Shown piece by piece: positions 1 through 11,230 of a DNA stretch of 64,000 bases. Each line of letters begins with the position of its first letter. The stretch's first letter is position 1. Under the pieces are notes generated by a model. The model had not been told where the DNA came from. It did no database searches and saw only the letters and a program-made list of their open reading frames with translations. Position numbers and translations under genes: made by a program. Where the stretch lies: assembly GCA_019925795.1 (NCBI GenBank), contig CM034300.1:38745135-38809134 (forward strand), written 5' to 3'. The stretch is from Dendrobium chrysotoxum (taxonomy: Eukaryota > Streptophyta > Magnoliopsida > Asparagales > Orchidaceae).

Positions 1-2350
1 AATATTATTTGCCAAGAATTCAAATGAAGAGTACAATCTAATGACATGGTAAAGAGTATCACATTCATTTATAGTTTTGTAAAAAAAAAATATTCTTAAG
101 GAGAGAAAGATGAAAATTGGACAAGAATCCGTACGTGTGCTTTTCTAAGGGAATTGATAAATCTTTAACTTCAAATGCGGGCATGATTCCATAAACTTAG
201 ACATACATGTAACCTTTCGACATAACACAATAAAAGCTTTTTTTATTTCTTTAAACACAAATACTCAATGAATGCCACGAGGTAAGCTCATAAGGGCTTT
301 CCAATAGATTCTTACGATAATGCTAATGAATGAAGTATAAGTGGAAATGATATAAATATTAATCTACACATATAGAATTTTTATAACGTGGCATTCTAAC
401 ATAATCACATCCCATTCCACCTCTCCTTGGGTATTGGGACAAACTCCACATAAAGCATGAATGATGGAGGATGCATTCTATGAATAATTGAGAATAATTT
501 ATAAGGAGCCACTTCAATATTTCCAACAATACTCATGGGTATGAAAATGACTAAGTGCTTCTAACCACATCACACGTGGTTTTTCTAGAAGAACATCATG
601 GCATTTTTTTGAAACATTTTATCAAATAGTTGATATACAAGAACATAAAGCTAGATGAATAGATCAATAAGAACATCATATTTTTATAATTACACCCCAA
701 CCGCATAATGAAAGAAGCCTCACCTGCAAACTTGATTAACATTACCACAACACCATGAGGGGTGCCAAGAGAAATTTTATATTATTCCTAAGTTGTCATG
801 CCAACACTATGAGAAATAAGATTCTACCAAATCATTCATGCACAAGAAGAGTACAAGTACTAAAAGCATCCAAATAAGTTAGCATACAACATTGCACCCT
901 TTTAACATCTATAAAAAAAATCCTCAAAGGGAGCAAGAAGGATCTAGACAAGAATCTTTCTCTTGTTTAATGTGAAATGAAAGCTTCAACTCATTAAAAT
1001 AAAGAAAATCCTTTAAACAGTGAATCTCCTTACATGGCAATCTCTTTCAAAAAACATTAATCGATTATTACTACTGATTATGCTTTCTAAAGCCTCAAAA
1101 GCAAAATGAGGGTAGCCACCATCTCAAGTGCAAATGAAAGGAATCAACTAACAAAAGAACTCAATAACATGAAACATGTGCATACAATACTCTCATCTTT
1201 AAAGGAAATGAATGAAGCCTTCATACTTAAACACAAAGGAAAACCCAAAGTAAGGATATTCAATATCAACTCTCTAATCAACCAATATATGTATTTAGCC
1301 AATTAAAACCCAACAAGTGAAAACAAAAAGAGGAACAAGAGAAATAGTGGGGATCTCTTCATCAAAACCTAGCACAAATGAAACTATTTGATGCTTTCAT
1401 CTTACTATACCATCCATACTTCCAAATAACCTCACCTTGCGAGAAGAAGGAGGGGAAGAATAAGAAAAAATATGGAGAAGAAGAAGAAGAAAAAAGGAAA
1501 GGGAAGAGGGGAAGGGGAAGAAGGAGAAGACGAAGAGATGGAAAGAGAAGAAGACAAGTAAGAGGAGGTATACTTGCAGCTATAAATTAGCTCGGTCGGC
1601 TAGGGAAGGTCGCGAACGGGATAGGGAATGCTGGCTCCTGGTTCAATCCTTGAGGTGGAGACAGATGGGAGCAAGGCTTTGGCCCTGGCTAGGTCGCTTG
1701 AATGGGGAGACGGGGGGTGGGCAAAGGGGCTTTTGCGAATAGAGGGCTCGTCGTTGGAGGGGCTTCGACCTTCTCCTTGGATCTACGAACCAGAGGAGGC
1801 GGAGAGGAGAGGGGGCTTCCACTTCTCTGGATGGATCGAACAAGAGAAAAAAAAAGATAGAGAGGGAGAGCCTACGAATGAATAGAGATAGGACTTCTTA
1901 TGGAGGAAATGCACGCCAAAAACCCAGAAGGGAAGCTCGCCATTTTTCTTCCGTCATTGCAGTCACTCAAACAAGCAAATGGAGCCTGCAGCAGCTGAGG
2001 ATCAGATATGGACCTCTGTAATTTAATTTTGGCCCTCCGATACGGCTTCCTAATTTAGAGAAAAAAATTCAAACTACTTAAAAAGGGATTTAAATTTTAA
2101 TTTTCAATAAGCTAAACCCATTGAGGTTAAAATTGAGCCTGAGTCAGGTCCGATTCTAGTTGATTTGGGTTAGTTTGGGTTCGATGTGATTCGACTGAAT
2201 TAATTTGACAAAATTCAAATCTAAATTGGTGTCAATTCGAGTAGAATCAAGCTTGATGAGGCTTGCTCAACTCGATCAAATGAGCTCAAGGGAAAATTAT
2301 GATAAAATTGAGGTCAACAAATAGACCCCTAATAGGTGCGGGGAATGACA
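1..2350 (-). repeat. G1 3' LTR (partial; cut by window start)
   Basis: This stretch is a direct repeat of 50115-51716 plus 63262-64000, with shared indels and long identical runs; base 1 pairs with about 50115. The G1 orientation is minus, so this left copy is the 3' LTR. Its right edge is uncertain: GGGGAATGACA ending at 2350 would give a minus-strand LTR start TGTCATTCCCC, and a pyrimidine-rich CCTCCCCTCT (a minus-strand purine tract) follows at about 2378. Small ORFs here (1378-1590, 1628-1885) arise from low-complexity or LTR sequence and are not genes. Confidence 0.75.
1443..1565 (+). repeat. GA-rich polypurine tract inside G1 LTR
   Basis: About 120 bp of nearly pure purine on the plus strand (GAAGAAGAAGG-type). 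The second LTR has the same tract at about 51540-51690, with length variation. It accounts for the K/R/E-rich 70-codon ORF, which is not a credible gene. Confidence 0.8.
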
Positions 2351-2394
2351 AGTGAACCGTATATGTTGGTGTTGACCTCCCCTCTAGGAAGATG

Positions 2395-3020
2395 TAACCC
2401 TATAATCAACAAATGAGAGTCACTAAGCAGATGCAATCCTACAATTAAGTAATGAGACTCAAGAAACGTACAATCACACAACAATCATACAATCATGCAA
2501 TAAGTATCCCACAATGTGATGATCACATAATCACACAATGACCATGCAACCCTGCATCAACCACATAATCATGCAATCAAGCAATCGCATGATGATCACC
2601 AAATCACAATATCATATAATAAAACAAATATCATATACCCATGCTGTAATTAATTAATCATATAATAATAATAATCTAGTCAGACCTCAATCATGCGACC
2701 ACACAGTAACCACACAATCATGCAATAAATATATGATAATCATCTAATCATATCAAATCACATGCTAATAAGTAAATGGTCATGCAATACTCACATAATA
2801 ATCACATAACTATGCAATGATCACATTATCACATAATAATTACCCAATCCTATGATGATCACATAATAATGCAACAATCCCCTAATCATGCAATGATCAC
2901 ACGATCATGAAATGTGCAATCCAACATGTAATGATGACTCCATAATCACAAAATCATATAATAACCAAGCACTTATACAATCAATCACTCAATCATGCAA
3001 TGATCACACAATCATACATA
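2395..3020. repeat. Degenerate short tandem repeat (TCATGCAATGATCACA-like), G1 3' UTR
   Basis: Roughly 10- to 12-bp units of the form ATCACACAA / TCATGCAATGA / TCACATAATCA repeat with much variation for about 600 bp. The block lies between the G1 integrase and the 3' LTR. It has no coding potential. Confidence 0.75.
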
Positions 3021-3049
3021 CATGGTGGGATAAAAGTGAGAAAGAAGCC

Positions 3050-4890
3050 CTAACATTTGCATGACCAAATCAAAATAGTGAATGAAGGAGACTTGATGCT
3101 CACTAGACCAGCTCAGAATAGTGGGAGAAAGCTAAGAAAAGAAGAACAACTATCTTCCTAATCAGGTTGAAATGATAGGAAAGAAGGAGAAAGGGATCTC
3201 ATGCTCCCATGAGCAAATCAAAGCAATGACACAAATAACTAAAGAAAACTCAATGATCACCCAGAATAGATGTCTAAGATGATGTGAGGAGAAAGGGATT
3301 CAATAATCACTTAATCAAATCAAAACAGTAAGGAATAACAATCAAAGGAAAGAAATGAGGAAGAATAATAAAAGAAAAGAAGGAAATTATCTATCTGCTT
3401 GGCCACATCATAATAATAGAATAGAGAAAGGAAAAGGGGTCCCACATTTACCTGACCATATTCGCAATAGGGAATGGGGACAACATAATATTCGCCTGAC
3501 CATATTCGAAACAATGAGATAAGGAGTTATAAGAAAGGGAGTTCAACATTCACTTGACCACATCGCAACAGTGAATGAGAATGGCTCAATATCCACTTGA
3601 CCACATTTACAATAGTGTATAGAGAGCCCTCCCAAATTCTAATGTCCACTTGACCATGTTTGAAATGGTAAGACAAAAGAGAGAAAGGGTCCAACATCCA
3701 CCTAACCATTTTTGAAATGGTGAATGAGGATGACCCAATATTTACCTGACCATATTCATAACAACAAGATAAAGGGTTAAAGAAAAGGGGAATTCAATAT
3801 TCGCCTGACCACATCATATTGGCGAATGAGAATAGATCGGTATCCGCTTGACCATATTCAAAAAATGGTGAATAAAGAGCTTCCCTGAGTCTAATATTTT
3901 CCTGACCATATTTAAAATGGTAGAACAAAAGAGAAAGAGTCCAACATTCACTTGACCGTCTTTAAAATGGTGAATGAGGATGAGTTAATATTTATTTGAC
4001 CATATTTGAAATGGCTAAACAAAGAGTCACAAGATGACTCAATAACCCTCAAATAAGAAATACAAATAGGAGGAATGAAGAGGTGGTGAAGTATGCCTCC
4101 TAGGGACTCTGTCGGGCTCCCAATCGGAAAGGGGGAGTTCAATATTTACCTGACCATATTTGTAATGAAAAATGCGAATAACTTAATATCCATATTACCA
4201 TATTCAAAATGGAGAATAAAGAGCTTCCCCAAGTCTAATATCCGCCTGACCATATTAAAAAAGTAGGACAAAAGAGAAAGAGTCCAATATTCACCTGATC
4301 GTATTCAAAATGGTGAATGAAGTCAACTCAATATTTTCCTGACCATATTCAAAATGGTGAAATAAAGAGGGAAAGAAAGGGAGTTCAATATTTTCCTGAC
4401 CACATCGTAATGGTGATGAGAATGGCCCAATATTCACCTGACCATATTCATAGCAGCAAATAGAGAGCCATCCCGAAGTCTAATACCTGCCTCTATTCAA
4501 AATAGAGAGACAAAAGAAGAAAAAGGTCCAGCATCCACCTAACCATATTCAAAATGGTGAATAAGGAAGACTCAATATTTGCCTGACCATATTCGAAACA
4601 GTGAAATAAAGAGTGAAAAGAAAGGGGGTTCAACATTTGCTTGACCATATCGCAATAGTGAATGAGAATAGCTTAATATCTACCTGACCATATTTGCAAT
4701 AATGAATAAAGAGCTTCCCAGAAGTCTAATGCCTGCCTGACCATATTCGTAATAATAAGGCAAAAGAAAAAGAGGAGTCCAACATTCATCTAACCATATT
4801 CGTAATAGTGAATGAGGAAAACTCAATGTTTGCCTGACCATACTCAAAATGGCTAGACAAAGAGTTAAAATAACCTCAACGACCACTTGG
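3050..4890. repeat. Tandem array with CCTGACCATATTC core, G1 3' UTR
   Basis: A core of the form CCTGACCATATTCAAAATGG, followed by GTGAATGA or ATAAAGAG, recurs about every 60 bp from about 3450 to 4860, with a more degenerate lead-in from 3050. Four such subunits make a higher-order unit of roughly 240-250 bp (one is longer, ~350 bp). The subunits marked by GAATGAGAATRG start at about 3570, 3823, 4414 and 4661. Tat/Ogre elements are known for hypervariable tandem repeats in exactly this 3' UTR position. The small minus-strand ORFs within it are repeat artefacts. Confidence 0.85.
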
Positions 4891-6390
4891 AAAACATGCC
4901 CGTGGTGATGTGAGGGGAAAAGAGAGGTAAAAGAGAAAAAATCCCAAGTGATTTACCATCTACGAAATCCCAAGCTTATATTTTAGTTACCATATGGTAG
5001 AGGGAAAATTGTCATGGTCATAAGCATCCACATTTAAGTAGAATTCTTTAGGCAAATTTGAAACTATATACAACCAGAAGTAACTGACTGATGCATATTC
5101 CTCCAAATAGGGAGAAATATACACAACATAATGGAAAGTGATCTCACACTATGTGGAGTACAATTGTAATAGCGAGGGGACACACTCACCACCAAAAATA
5201 AAAAAAACTCTGTTTAAAATCAACGATCACTGAAGAACCACAGTGGTAACACCCATACTGAATAATGGCACTCTATGGGGAGTGCAAGCGATATTGACAC
5301 ATCTAAAAAGGTCACCCTTGTAACTAAGAGCAAGATCTGAATGGGAAACTAGTTGCTAAGGAGACAAAAGACTAATTTTCTATGAGAAAACCAAAATATA
5401 CTAAGAAATGATGTTAACATCTAAAATAAGATGTATCATATCAATGGATGGGGAAAACATCACTCTCGTTATAGGAAAAGCTATGATAAAAATGAGTGCA
5501 GGGTCATCTCCTAAGCAATCATTAAGATGCTTAAAGGAGAGAAAAAAGAGAGAATTTTGGAGGAACTCAGACTCTTAGAGCATAGAACTGGGCTCCACAT
5601 ATGACAAAGGCAACCGATTTTGCTCAACTAAGAGCTTCCCTCTCTTTTATCATCACCATATTCTTTGTATCTATTTTGTCATATTCATAGTTATAGATTG
5701 GACATTTCCCATATTATCAAAGACAATACATGGTAGGGGGAATGTTTATCATATCCATGAGTTACTCCTAGTATGAAATCTCCTCTAATGACTGGAACAT
5801 AAAGAGAGGGATATATGGTTGGCTTTGATAACCCAGGCCATATTCACCACATGAATAAAATTGGCGGAGATTGATATTACATATAGGATCTTTAAAAGAG
5901 TAATATAGTGGCTTTAATAACTCAGGCCACATTCAACTCATATGAATGAATGGGCGAGTACAACTATCAGAATAAAATTTGTAGGGGATAGAAATTTATA
6001 TTATGATAGTGGGTTAATATTACCACACCTGACTAACATAGGTTAGGTATGGACCCAGTTTCACATTCTATAAGGGGTTTGAACTAGTGGTTGTGATATC
6101 CCAGACCATACTTGGGGGGGGGTGGTGACAAGTGAAACTAGGGAAAAATTAACCCTTAAAGGGGAATAAAAAGTGAGGCTTAATGCAACAACACAAATGT
6201 TATTGATGGGCATGGACATAAGGATAAATACCTCTATGATGTATTTACATACAACTCTTAAGGATAACCTCATAATTTGTATGAAGAACATCACATGGTA
6301 GAGGATAAATCATCAAGGCCATGGACTACCAAAAAGTAGAAGGAATCCTTTCAAGTTATATATATACAGATGGATATTTATAGGTGGCAG
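4891..6390 (-). other. G1 3' UTR, non-tandem part
   Basis: No credible coding sequence on either strand. It includes an imperfect local duplication at about 5818-5960 (two versions of GGCTTTRATAACYCAGGCCA) and a G10 run at 6113-6122. By position it joins the end of the G1 integrase to the tandem-repeat 3' UTR. Confidence 0.6.
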
Positions 6391-7500
6391 AGGGATGCCC
6401 CCGACGATGTGTAAACTCAAGTGTAATACTTTTTTAAAGTAGTAACCATTGATGATAAGCATGGGGTGAACATCATTTGCAACAACTAATAGGTATGAGC
6501 CACCCTCATATACTTTCTTTGCAGTGAAGGGGACTTCCCAAATAGGCTCAAACTTACCACCTTGATGATGATGCAAGATAAGGTCCACGCAAGATAAGAA
6601 CCAAATCACTAACCTGAAAAGTATGGGGTTGAACAAGGGGATCATGTGCCTAGGCCATATAGGCCTGATATAACATAAGATTTTGATGAGCTTGTAGACA
6701 AAGCTCTTCTAAACTATCAAGTTCTTCAAACCATAGTCAGGCTTTATCCTCATAGGAAAGATTATGGCTAACTCTCACATATAACGAGGGAAGCTCAACC
6801 TCAAGGGGGAGAATGACTTCAACCATGAAGGCCAAAACATATGGGATGGACTGAGTAGGAGTAGGGTATATAGTCCTGTAATCCCATAATACTTTGGGCA
6901 ATTTATCATGCCATTCTCTTTTTTTCGCCATAAATATCTTCCTTATCAATTGGACCAAAGTTTTATTAAATGACTCAGCCAAATAATTGGCTCTAGGATA
7001 GTAGATAAAGGAATAATGCCATTGATATTATGGCGGTGGGCAAATTTAGCAATTTTGGTGCTTCTAAATGACGGAACATTATCAGAGATTATACGATGCG
7101 GAACAACAAAATAGTAAATAACGTTATTGTGAAAGAAATACATCATATCTTCTGATTTAACTTCCTTAAGTTGGATGGCTTCTGCCCATTTAGAGAAGTA
7201 ATTAGTGGAAGCTAGAATAAACCTATAACCCCTAGAGGAAGGAGGGTCAATAGGACCCACTACATTCGTACCCCAACTTTTAAATGGCCAAGAAGACATA
7301 GTGGGGTGCAACAGGTTAGGAGGTTGATGAATAACTATACTATGAATCTGGTATTGGTGGCACCTTCTAGCATGCTCAATATAATCATGGATCATAGTCA
7401 GCTAATAATAACTATAGCATTTAATTCTGATCTTCATCTTAGGTTCGGACTGATGAGCCCCACAGAGCCCCTCATATATCTCACCCATGACCTAACGAGC
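6391..7500 (-). pseudogene. G1 integrase (broken)
   Basis: Minus-strand fragments give, in order, a degraded zinc-binding part (HQSEPKMK, then CHQYQ where the family has CHQCQ), the catalytic core (SWPFKSWGTNVVGPIDPP, then FSKWAEAIQLKEV, then IISDN), the C-terminal core (AESFNKTLVQL, WDYRTIYPTPTQSIPY), and a GPY/F-type motif (GGKFEPIWEVPF at about 6540). The first catalytic Asp of the DDE triad, normally in W-G-x-D-x-x-G-P, reads Asn here. Stops and frameshifts occur near 6990-7020, 6650-6740 and above 7395. The role in a live copy is insertion of element cDNA into host DNA. The family match is strong by motif, and this copy is inactive. Confidence 0.88.
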
Positions 7501-7584
7501 CTCATTATAGTTGAGGCAACTAAATCACATTTAGTCAAAAGAGCATCAATATTAAGTATCATTCATATAGGTAAATGATAAAGC

Positions 7585-8215
7585 TCACTTTATAATTTGA
7601 GTGGTAAGAGAACAATCATATGGAAGCCTGTCATGCTTCAAATATTCAACAAAAGGGACTCTCCAATCTATCTCTTTCTTAATAGTAAGCACTGTGAGGG
7701 TATGATTAGAAGAAGATAAGTCGGTGGGGCATAAGGCTTGATGATATTGGACTCTAATAGAAACTAGATTTCTAGTTGGGTCAGCCAATTCCTAAGTAAG
7801 TTTAGCTAGTGCATTTGCTCTATCATTCTCAGATCGAGGGATTTTAACCAAAGTTACTTTAGGAATGAGACACAAAAGATCCATTGCCCTATTGTGATAA
7901 AGCAAGAGCTCAGGTTTGAGAACTTTGAAGATTTTGGCTACTTGATTAATAATTAGTTAGGAATCTCTAAAGATTTTCACCTGTACAACATTCATCTGAA
8001 TGACCAACTCCAACCCTAAAATTAGAGATTCGTATGCAGCTTCATTGTTAGTATGAGGTTCTGAAAGATTTTAAGAGTAACAAAGGGTGTGGCTTTCAGG
8101 AGACACATAAATGAGACCCAAACCTACCCTAACCATAAGAGTTTCATAAGGGTCCAATGATTTGATGGAGGATGCACCATCAAAGTAAAGCTCCCAAGTA
8201 GGGGACTCCTGTTCT
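7585..8215 (-). pseudogene. G1 second RNase H-like domain (archaeal-type, Tat lineage; broken)
   Basis: Reading the minus strand down from about 8215 gives WELYFDGASS, then EPHTNNEAAYESLILGLELV, VKIFRDS and IPRSENDRANALAKLT. This is the D-E-D-D layout of an RNase H1 fold, placed between the first RNase H and the integrase. An additional archaeal-like RNase H in this position is a known marker of Tat-lineage Ty3 elements. In-frame stops follow RDS and LAKLT, and one lies in the YS-x-NLSEP region. The last 67 codons (7585-7788) are the linker toward the integrase. Confidence 0.78.
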
Positions 8216-8399
8216 TCCATACTCATGACTACTTTATCAGGTAAATCTTCATTGAGGGGGGAATCTGCAGGGATTGGATGAGTAGCAAGGAAATTAGTTA
8301 GAGCCTGTCCTTTGATAGCCCACTAGATAAAGGTAATGTCAAATTATAATAGAATCATAGACCAATATGTTAGGCAACTTGACAAAGTTGGATGGGTCA

Positions 8400-8640
8400 T
8401 CAAATACTACAAAGGGATGAATCGAGAAATCAGGCTGACCTTATGTGAGAGCATATAATGTCTAAGCTTATATATAACAAAGATAAAAGCTAAGCATTGA
8501 TTTTCCATTGCTGGGTATTTTAGCTCTACAAGAATCAAGCATCTACTAAGGTAATATAAGGCTTTTTCCTTGCCTTCCTTATTCTCTTGAGCTAAAAGTG
8601 CACTAAGTGACTCATCCAAGGTCATAGTCTAGAGAATTAA
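8400..8640 (-). pseudogene. G1 first RNase H domain (broken)
   Basis: The 72-codon minus-strand ORF contains LSALLAQENKEGKEKALYYLSR and ECLA-like residues (NQCLAFIFVIYKLRHYMLSHKVSLIS). This corresponds to the RNase H that follows RT in Ty3 elements. In a live element it removes RNA from the RNA/DNA hybrid. Flanking codons toward RT are disrupted. Confidence 0.82.
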
Positions 8641-9510
8641 CAGTCGACCTAGGATTGGTGCAGCTAACACAGGGGGAATCATCAGGTAGCGCTTTATGCT
8701 CTAAAAGGCATCTTGATAGTGCTTATCCTAATGAAATAAGGCATCTTTCTTTGCCAAAGTAGCTAAGGGATGGCATCTACCAGCAAGGTTAGAGATAAAT
8801 CTCCGTAAGAAAGCAAGCTTACCCAAAAAGATATCAATTAGGTAAGACTCTTGGGGGGTTTCAAGTCCACTATGGCATTGATCAAGGAGTGATAAATCTT
8901 AATGCCACGACAGCGAATAATAAAACCCGAGAATTTTTTCATAGTAACACCAAATGCACATTTTAAGGTATTCATCTTTAAATTATACTTTCACAAGCGC
9001 TCAAAAATGATTTACAGATCTCGAAGGTGATCTTTGCAGACCTTGCTCTTGACCATGAGGTCATCCATATAGTATTCAACCTACTCATGAATTAACTCAT
9101 CAAAAATTACAGTCATAGTATGCTGATAGGTGGCTTCAGAATTCTTGAGATCGAATGGCACACCTTATAATAGTACACACCAATAAGGGTGCGAAATGCA
9201 ATGAATTTCTCATATTTAGGGGCCATCTTTATCTGGTTGTAACTAAATGAACTATCCATGAAGGAGAAAATGCTATGGGATGAAGCAATATCAACCATGA
9301 GCCCAGGGATGGGAAGAGAAAAATCATCCTTGGGAAATGCCTTATTCAAATCATGGAAGACTATACAGACACGAATCTGACCACTCTTCTTCCAGATTAG
9401 AATAATATTGGTAAGCCTAATAGGATACTTCTCTTCATGAATAAAACTTGCTTCTATAAGCTTCTTAGTCTCAATGATGACATGTTGCTCATTCTCCAAC
9501 CTCATCCGAT
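8641..9510 (-). pseudogene. G1 reverse transcriptase (broken)
   Basis: The minus-strand ORF at 9505-9113 carries the fingers/palm motifs IRVCIVFHDLNKAFPKDDF, FMDSSFSYNQIKMAP and FIAFRTLIGVYYYKV. A one-base frameshift after YKV moves the frame; the next frame reads ATYQ, then a stop, then EYYMDDLMVKSK at about 9040-9075. The catalytic YMDD is therefore still visible. The thumb region down to 8640 is fragmentary. Motif order and the D-L-N-K-A-x-P-K-D-D signature fit Ty3/gypsy Tat RT. Confidence 0.9.
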
Positions 9511-10027
9511 GTGGTGACTATTTAACAGGGATTGCATAAGACTTAATAGCCAACTTAGGGATTGCTACTTCTGGATCTAAACCAGGCATCTCAGTATAGT
9601 TCCAGGCAAAGTAATCTCTAAACTTAGATATAAGTTTAATATACTCTTGGGCCTCTAACTCAAATAATAAATAACTATGAAAAATGGGTCGAAAATTCGA
9701 TTCATTGCTCAAATCAACTTCACATAATTTTTCTAAGGTAGAACTCATGTCATCTTCAAATTCACATGGAGCATCAAGGACCCTGTCCTCCACATCATCC
9801 GAGTCTTTATCATTAGAGATGTAAACAACTAGATATGAGTGAGAAATAACATGAATGTTAGTGGAAGGGAATTAAACTTTTTCAAAGTAGCCTAAACCCC
9901 ACAAAGTATGAGGTAGATTAGTTTTCCAAAGACGGGCTTGCTGTAGAGCTTGTCCATCAGACCAAGTCGAAGGGATAACACCTTGCTCAACACAGATATC
10001 CATGAAAGAGGAAATGTATCAAAGGAC
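9511..10027 (-). pseudogene. G1 protease-RT linker, RT-proximal half
   Basis: The minus-strand ORF at 9793-9518 ends with FRDYFAWNYTEMPGLDPEVA, the conserved segment just before RT in Tat elements. Upstream, a second open stretch at about 10010-9870 reads MDICVEQGVIPSTWSDGQAL, then LWGLGYF and a stop. The frame at 10023 continues in phase with the minus strand at 26316 across the beta insertion, which is direct evidence that the two halves were once joined. Confidence 0.82.
10023..10027. repeat. Left target-site duplication AGGAC of beta
   Basis: AGGAC lies directly before TGTTGACC at 10028. It is matched by AGGAC at 26312-26316 directly after the terminal CA at 26311. Taking out the segment restores one G1 reading frame. 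Confidence 0.82.
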
Positions 10028-10050
10028 TGTTGACCTTGTTTTCACTCCAC

Positions 10051-10055
10051 ACCCA
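10051..10055. repeat. Left target-site duplication ACCCA of E1
   Basis: ACCCA immediately precedes the E1 5' LTR and is repeated exactly at 19766-19770 after the 3' LTR. Confidence 0.92.
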
Positions 10056-10308
10056 TGTTGCAAATCTGGTTTTGATGATGACAAACATGTTTCCAGTGTG
10101 TTTTGCTTGGCTAATCTGTTTCAGGCACAAAAGACCGCGAGCCACTCAAGCCAACTCAAGATCGGGTCCAAGTGTGTCAAATGTATGATTTTTATTTTTA
10201 TTGAGTCAATTGTAATGTAACTGATTCCCTAGCTAAGTAACCTTGCACACACACACTCAGGGAGAGAGATTGAGTGAATTAGAGTTTCTGTTAAAAATTT
10301 GTTCAGAT

Positions 10309-10975
10309 CGTCCTGGACGATCTCCACATCGTCATGGACGATCCAGCCAAAACAGAAACCCTAATTAGGGCGACTAAGTTAAGAGGGTCAGATTAAGCTG
10401 ATCGTCCTGGACGATCTCCGGATCGTACGGGACGATATGCCCAAATCAGAAATTCTCAGCCGCTAGATCAAGTTAGGCAAGTTCTTATTTTTAGATACTT
10501 GGTCTGATCGTCCCGGACGATATGTGTATCGTCCCGGACAATCCAGTACAATCATGCCTAATTTAATCTGGTAATTAAGGAAAGCAATTTATTTTTGGTT
10601 GATACGATCATATCGTCCTGGACGATCTTGATCGTCTAGTGCATTTAAGCTGTACGTCCAGAACTATGTACATGACGATTTGGGGCCTTTTTGAACTAAT
10701 CATACAGGACGATGACCCCATCGTCCCGGACGATCAAGTCATTTTTTGGTCGTCCAGCACAGATTTCTCTGGACGACCCGAACTGTCTTCTGGATGATTT
10801 CCCTCAATTTGCACTAATCATCCCGGATGATCGCAGGATCGTACGGGACGACATGAACAATTTTTTCTACTAATCATCCAGAAGAGCCAGATCATCCAGG
10901 CTGAAACAGCTGAATTTGAACTGATCGTACAGGACGATCTACCGATCATCCTGGATGATCTTGGCCGACCAGTTG
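10309..10975. repeat. Palindrome array, consensus GATCGTCCNGGACGATC (E1 5' LTR)
   Basis: At least twelve 15- to 17-bp palindromes lie within about 670 bp. Most occur as pairs 6-9 bp apart, for example at 10310 and 10328, 10401 and 10421, 10506 and 10526, and 10708 and 10722. Variants keep the dyad while the centre changes (TCCTGGA, TCCCGGA, TACGGGA, TACAGGA). The array lies in the putative U3, upstream of the TATA-like box. Confidence 0.9.
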
Positions 10976-11002
10976 AGATTTAGGGCAAATTTTAAGCCCT
11001 CC

Positions 11003-11010
11003 TTTAAAAG
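11003..11010 (+). promoter_or_regulatory. Candidate TATA box of E1 5' LTR (TTTAAAAG)
   Basis: Aligns with the intact TATAAAAG in the E3 LTRs, in the same context after GAGCCCTCC. In E1 the box has decayed to TTTAAAAG. A GA-rich leader with AAACCCTAGAGAGAG follows, as expected of a transcribed LTR region. Confidence 0.5.
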
Positions 11011-11230
11011 AATTTTTTCCAATTTTTGGAAAAATCTTTTGCTGCCTTCCTTCCCTGAGAAACCCTAGAGAGAGAGAGAGTTGGGAGAGAGAGAGAAGAT
11101 CTTGTGAGGGGGAGTTAGTGAGGGATTCACTATGGTTGCTCCGAGCACAGATTAGAGTCGTCTTCTCCGCTCGTCGTCTTTCGTCTAGTCGGTGTTCGTC
11201 GTGGGAGGATCGTTCGCAAGAAGATCCGGG

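Noticed and set aside
1378..1590. 70-codon Lys/Arg/Glu-rich ORF
   Set aside because: Translation of the polypurine tract in the G1 LTR; not kept in the other LTR copy.
3320..4886. Several 60- to 70-codon minus-strand ORFs
   Set aside because: By-products of the tandem array; no domain and no consistent frame.
10309..10975. Regularly repeated palindromes that look like a CRISPR array
   Set aside because: Spacing is irregular, spacers are very short, units vary, and the block lies inside the LTR of a plant retrotransposon present in several copies.
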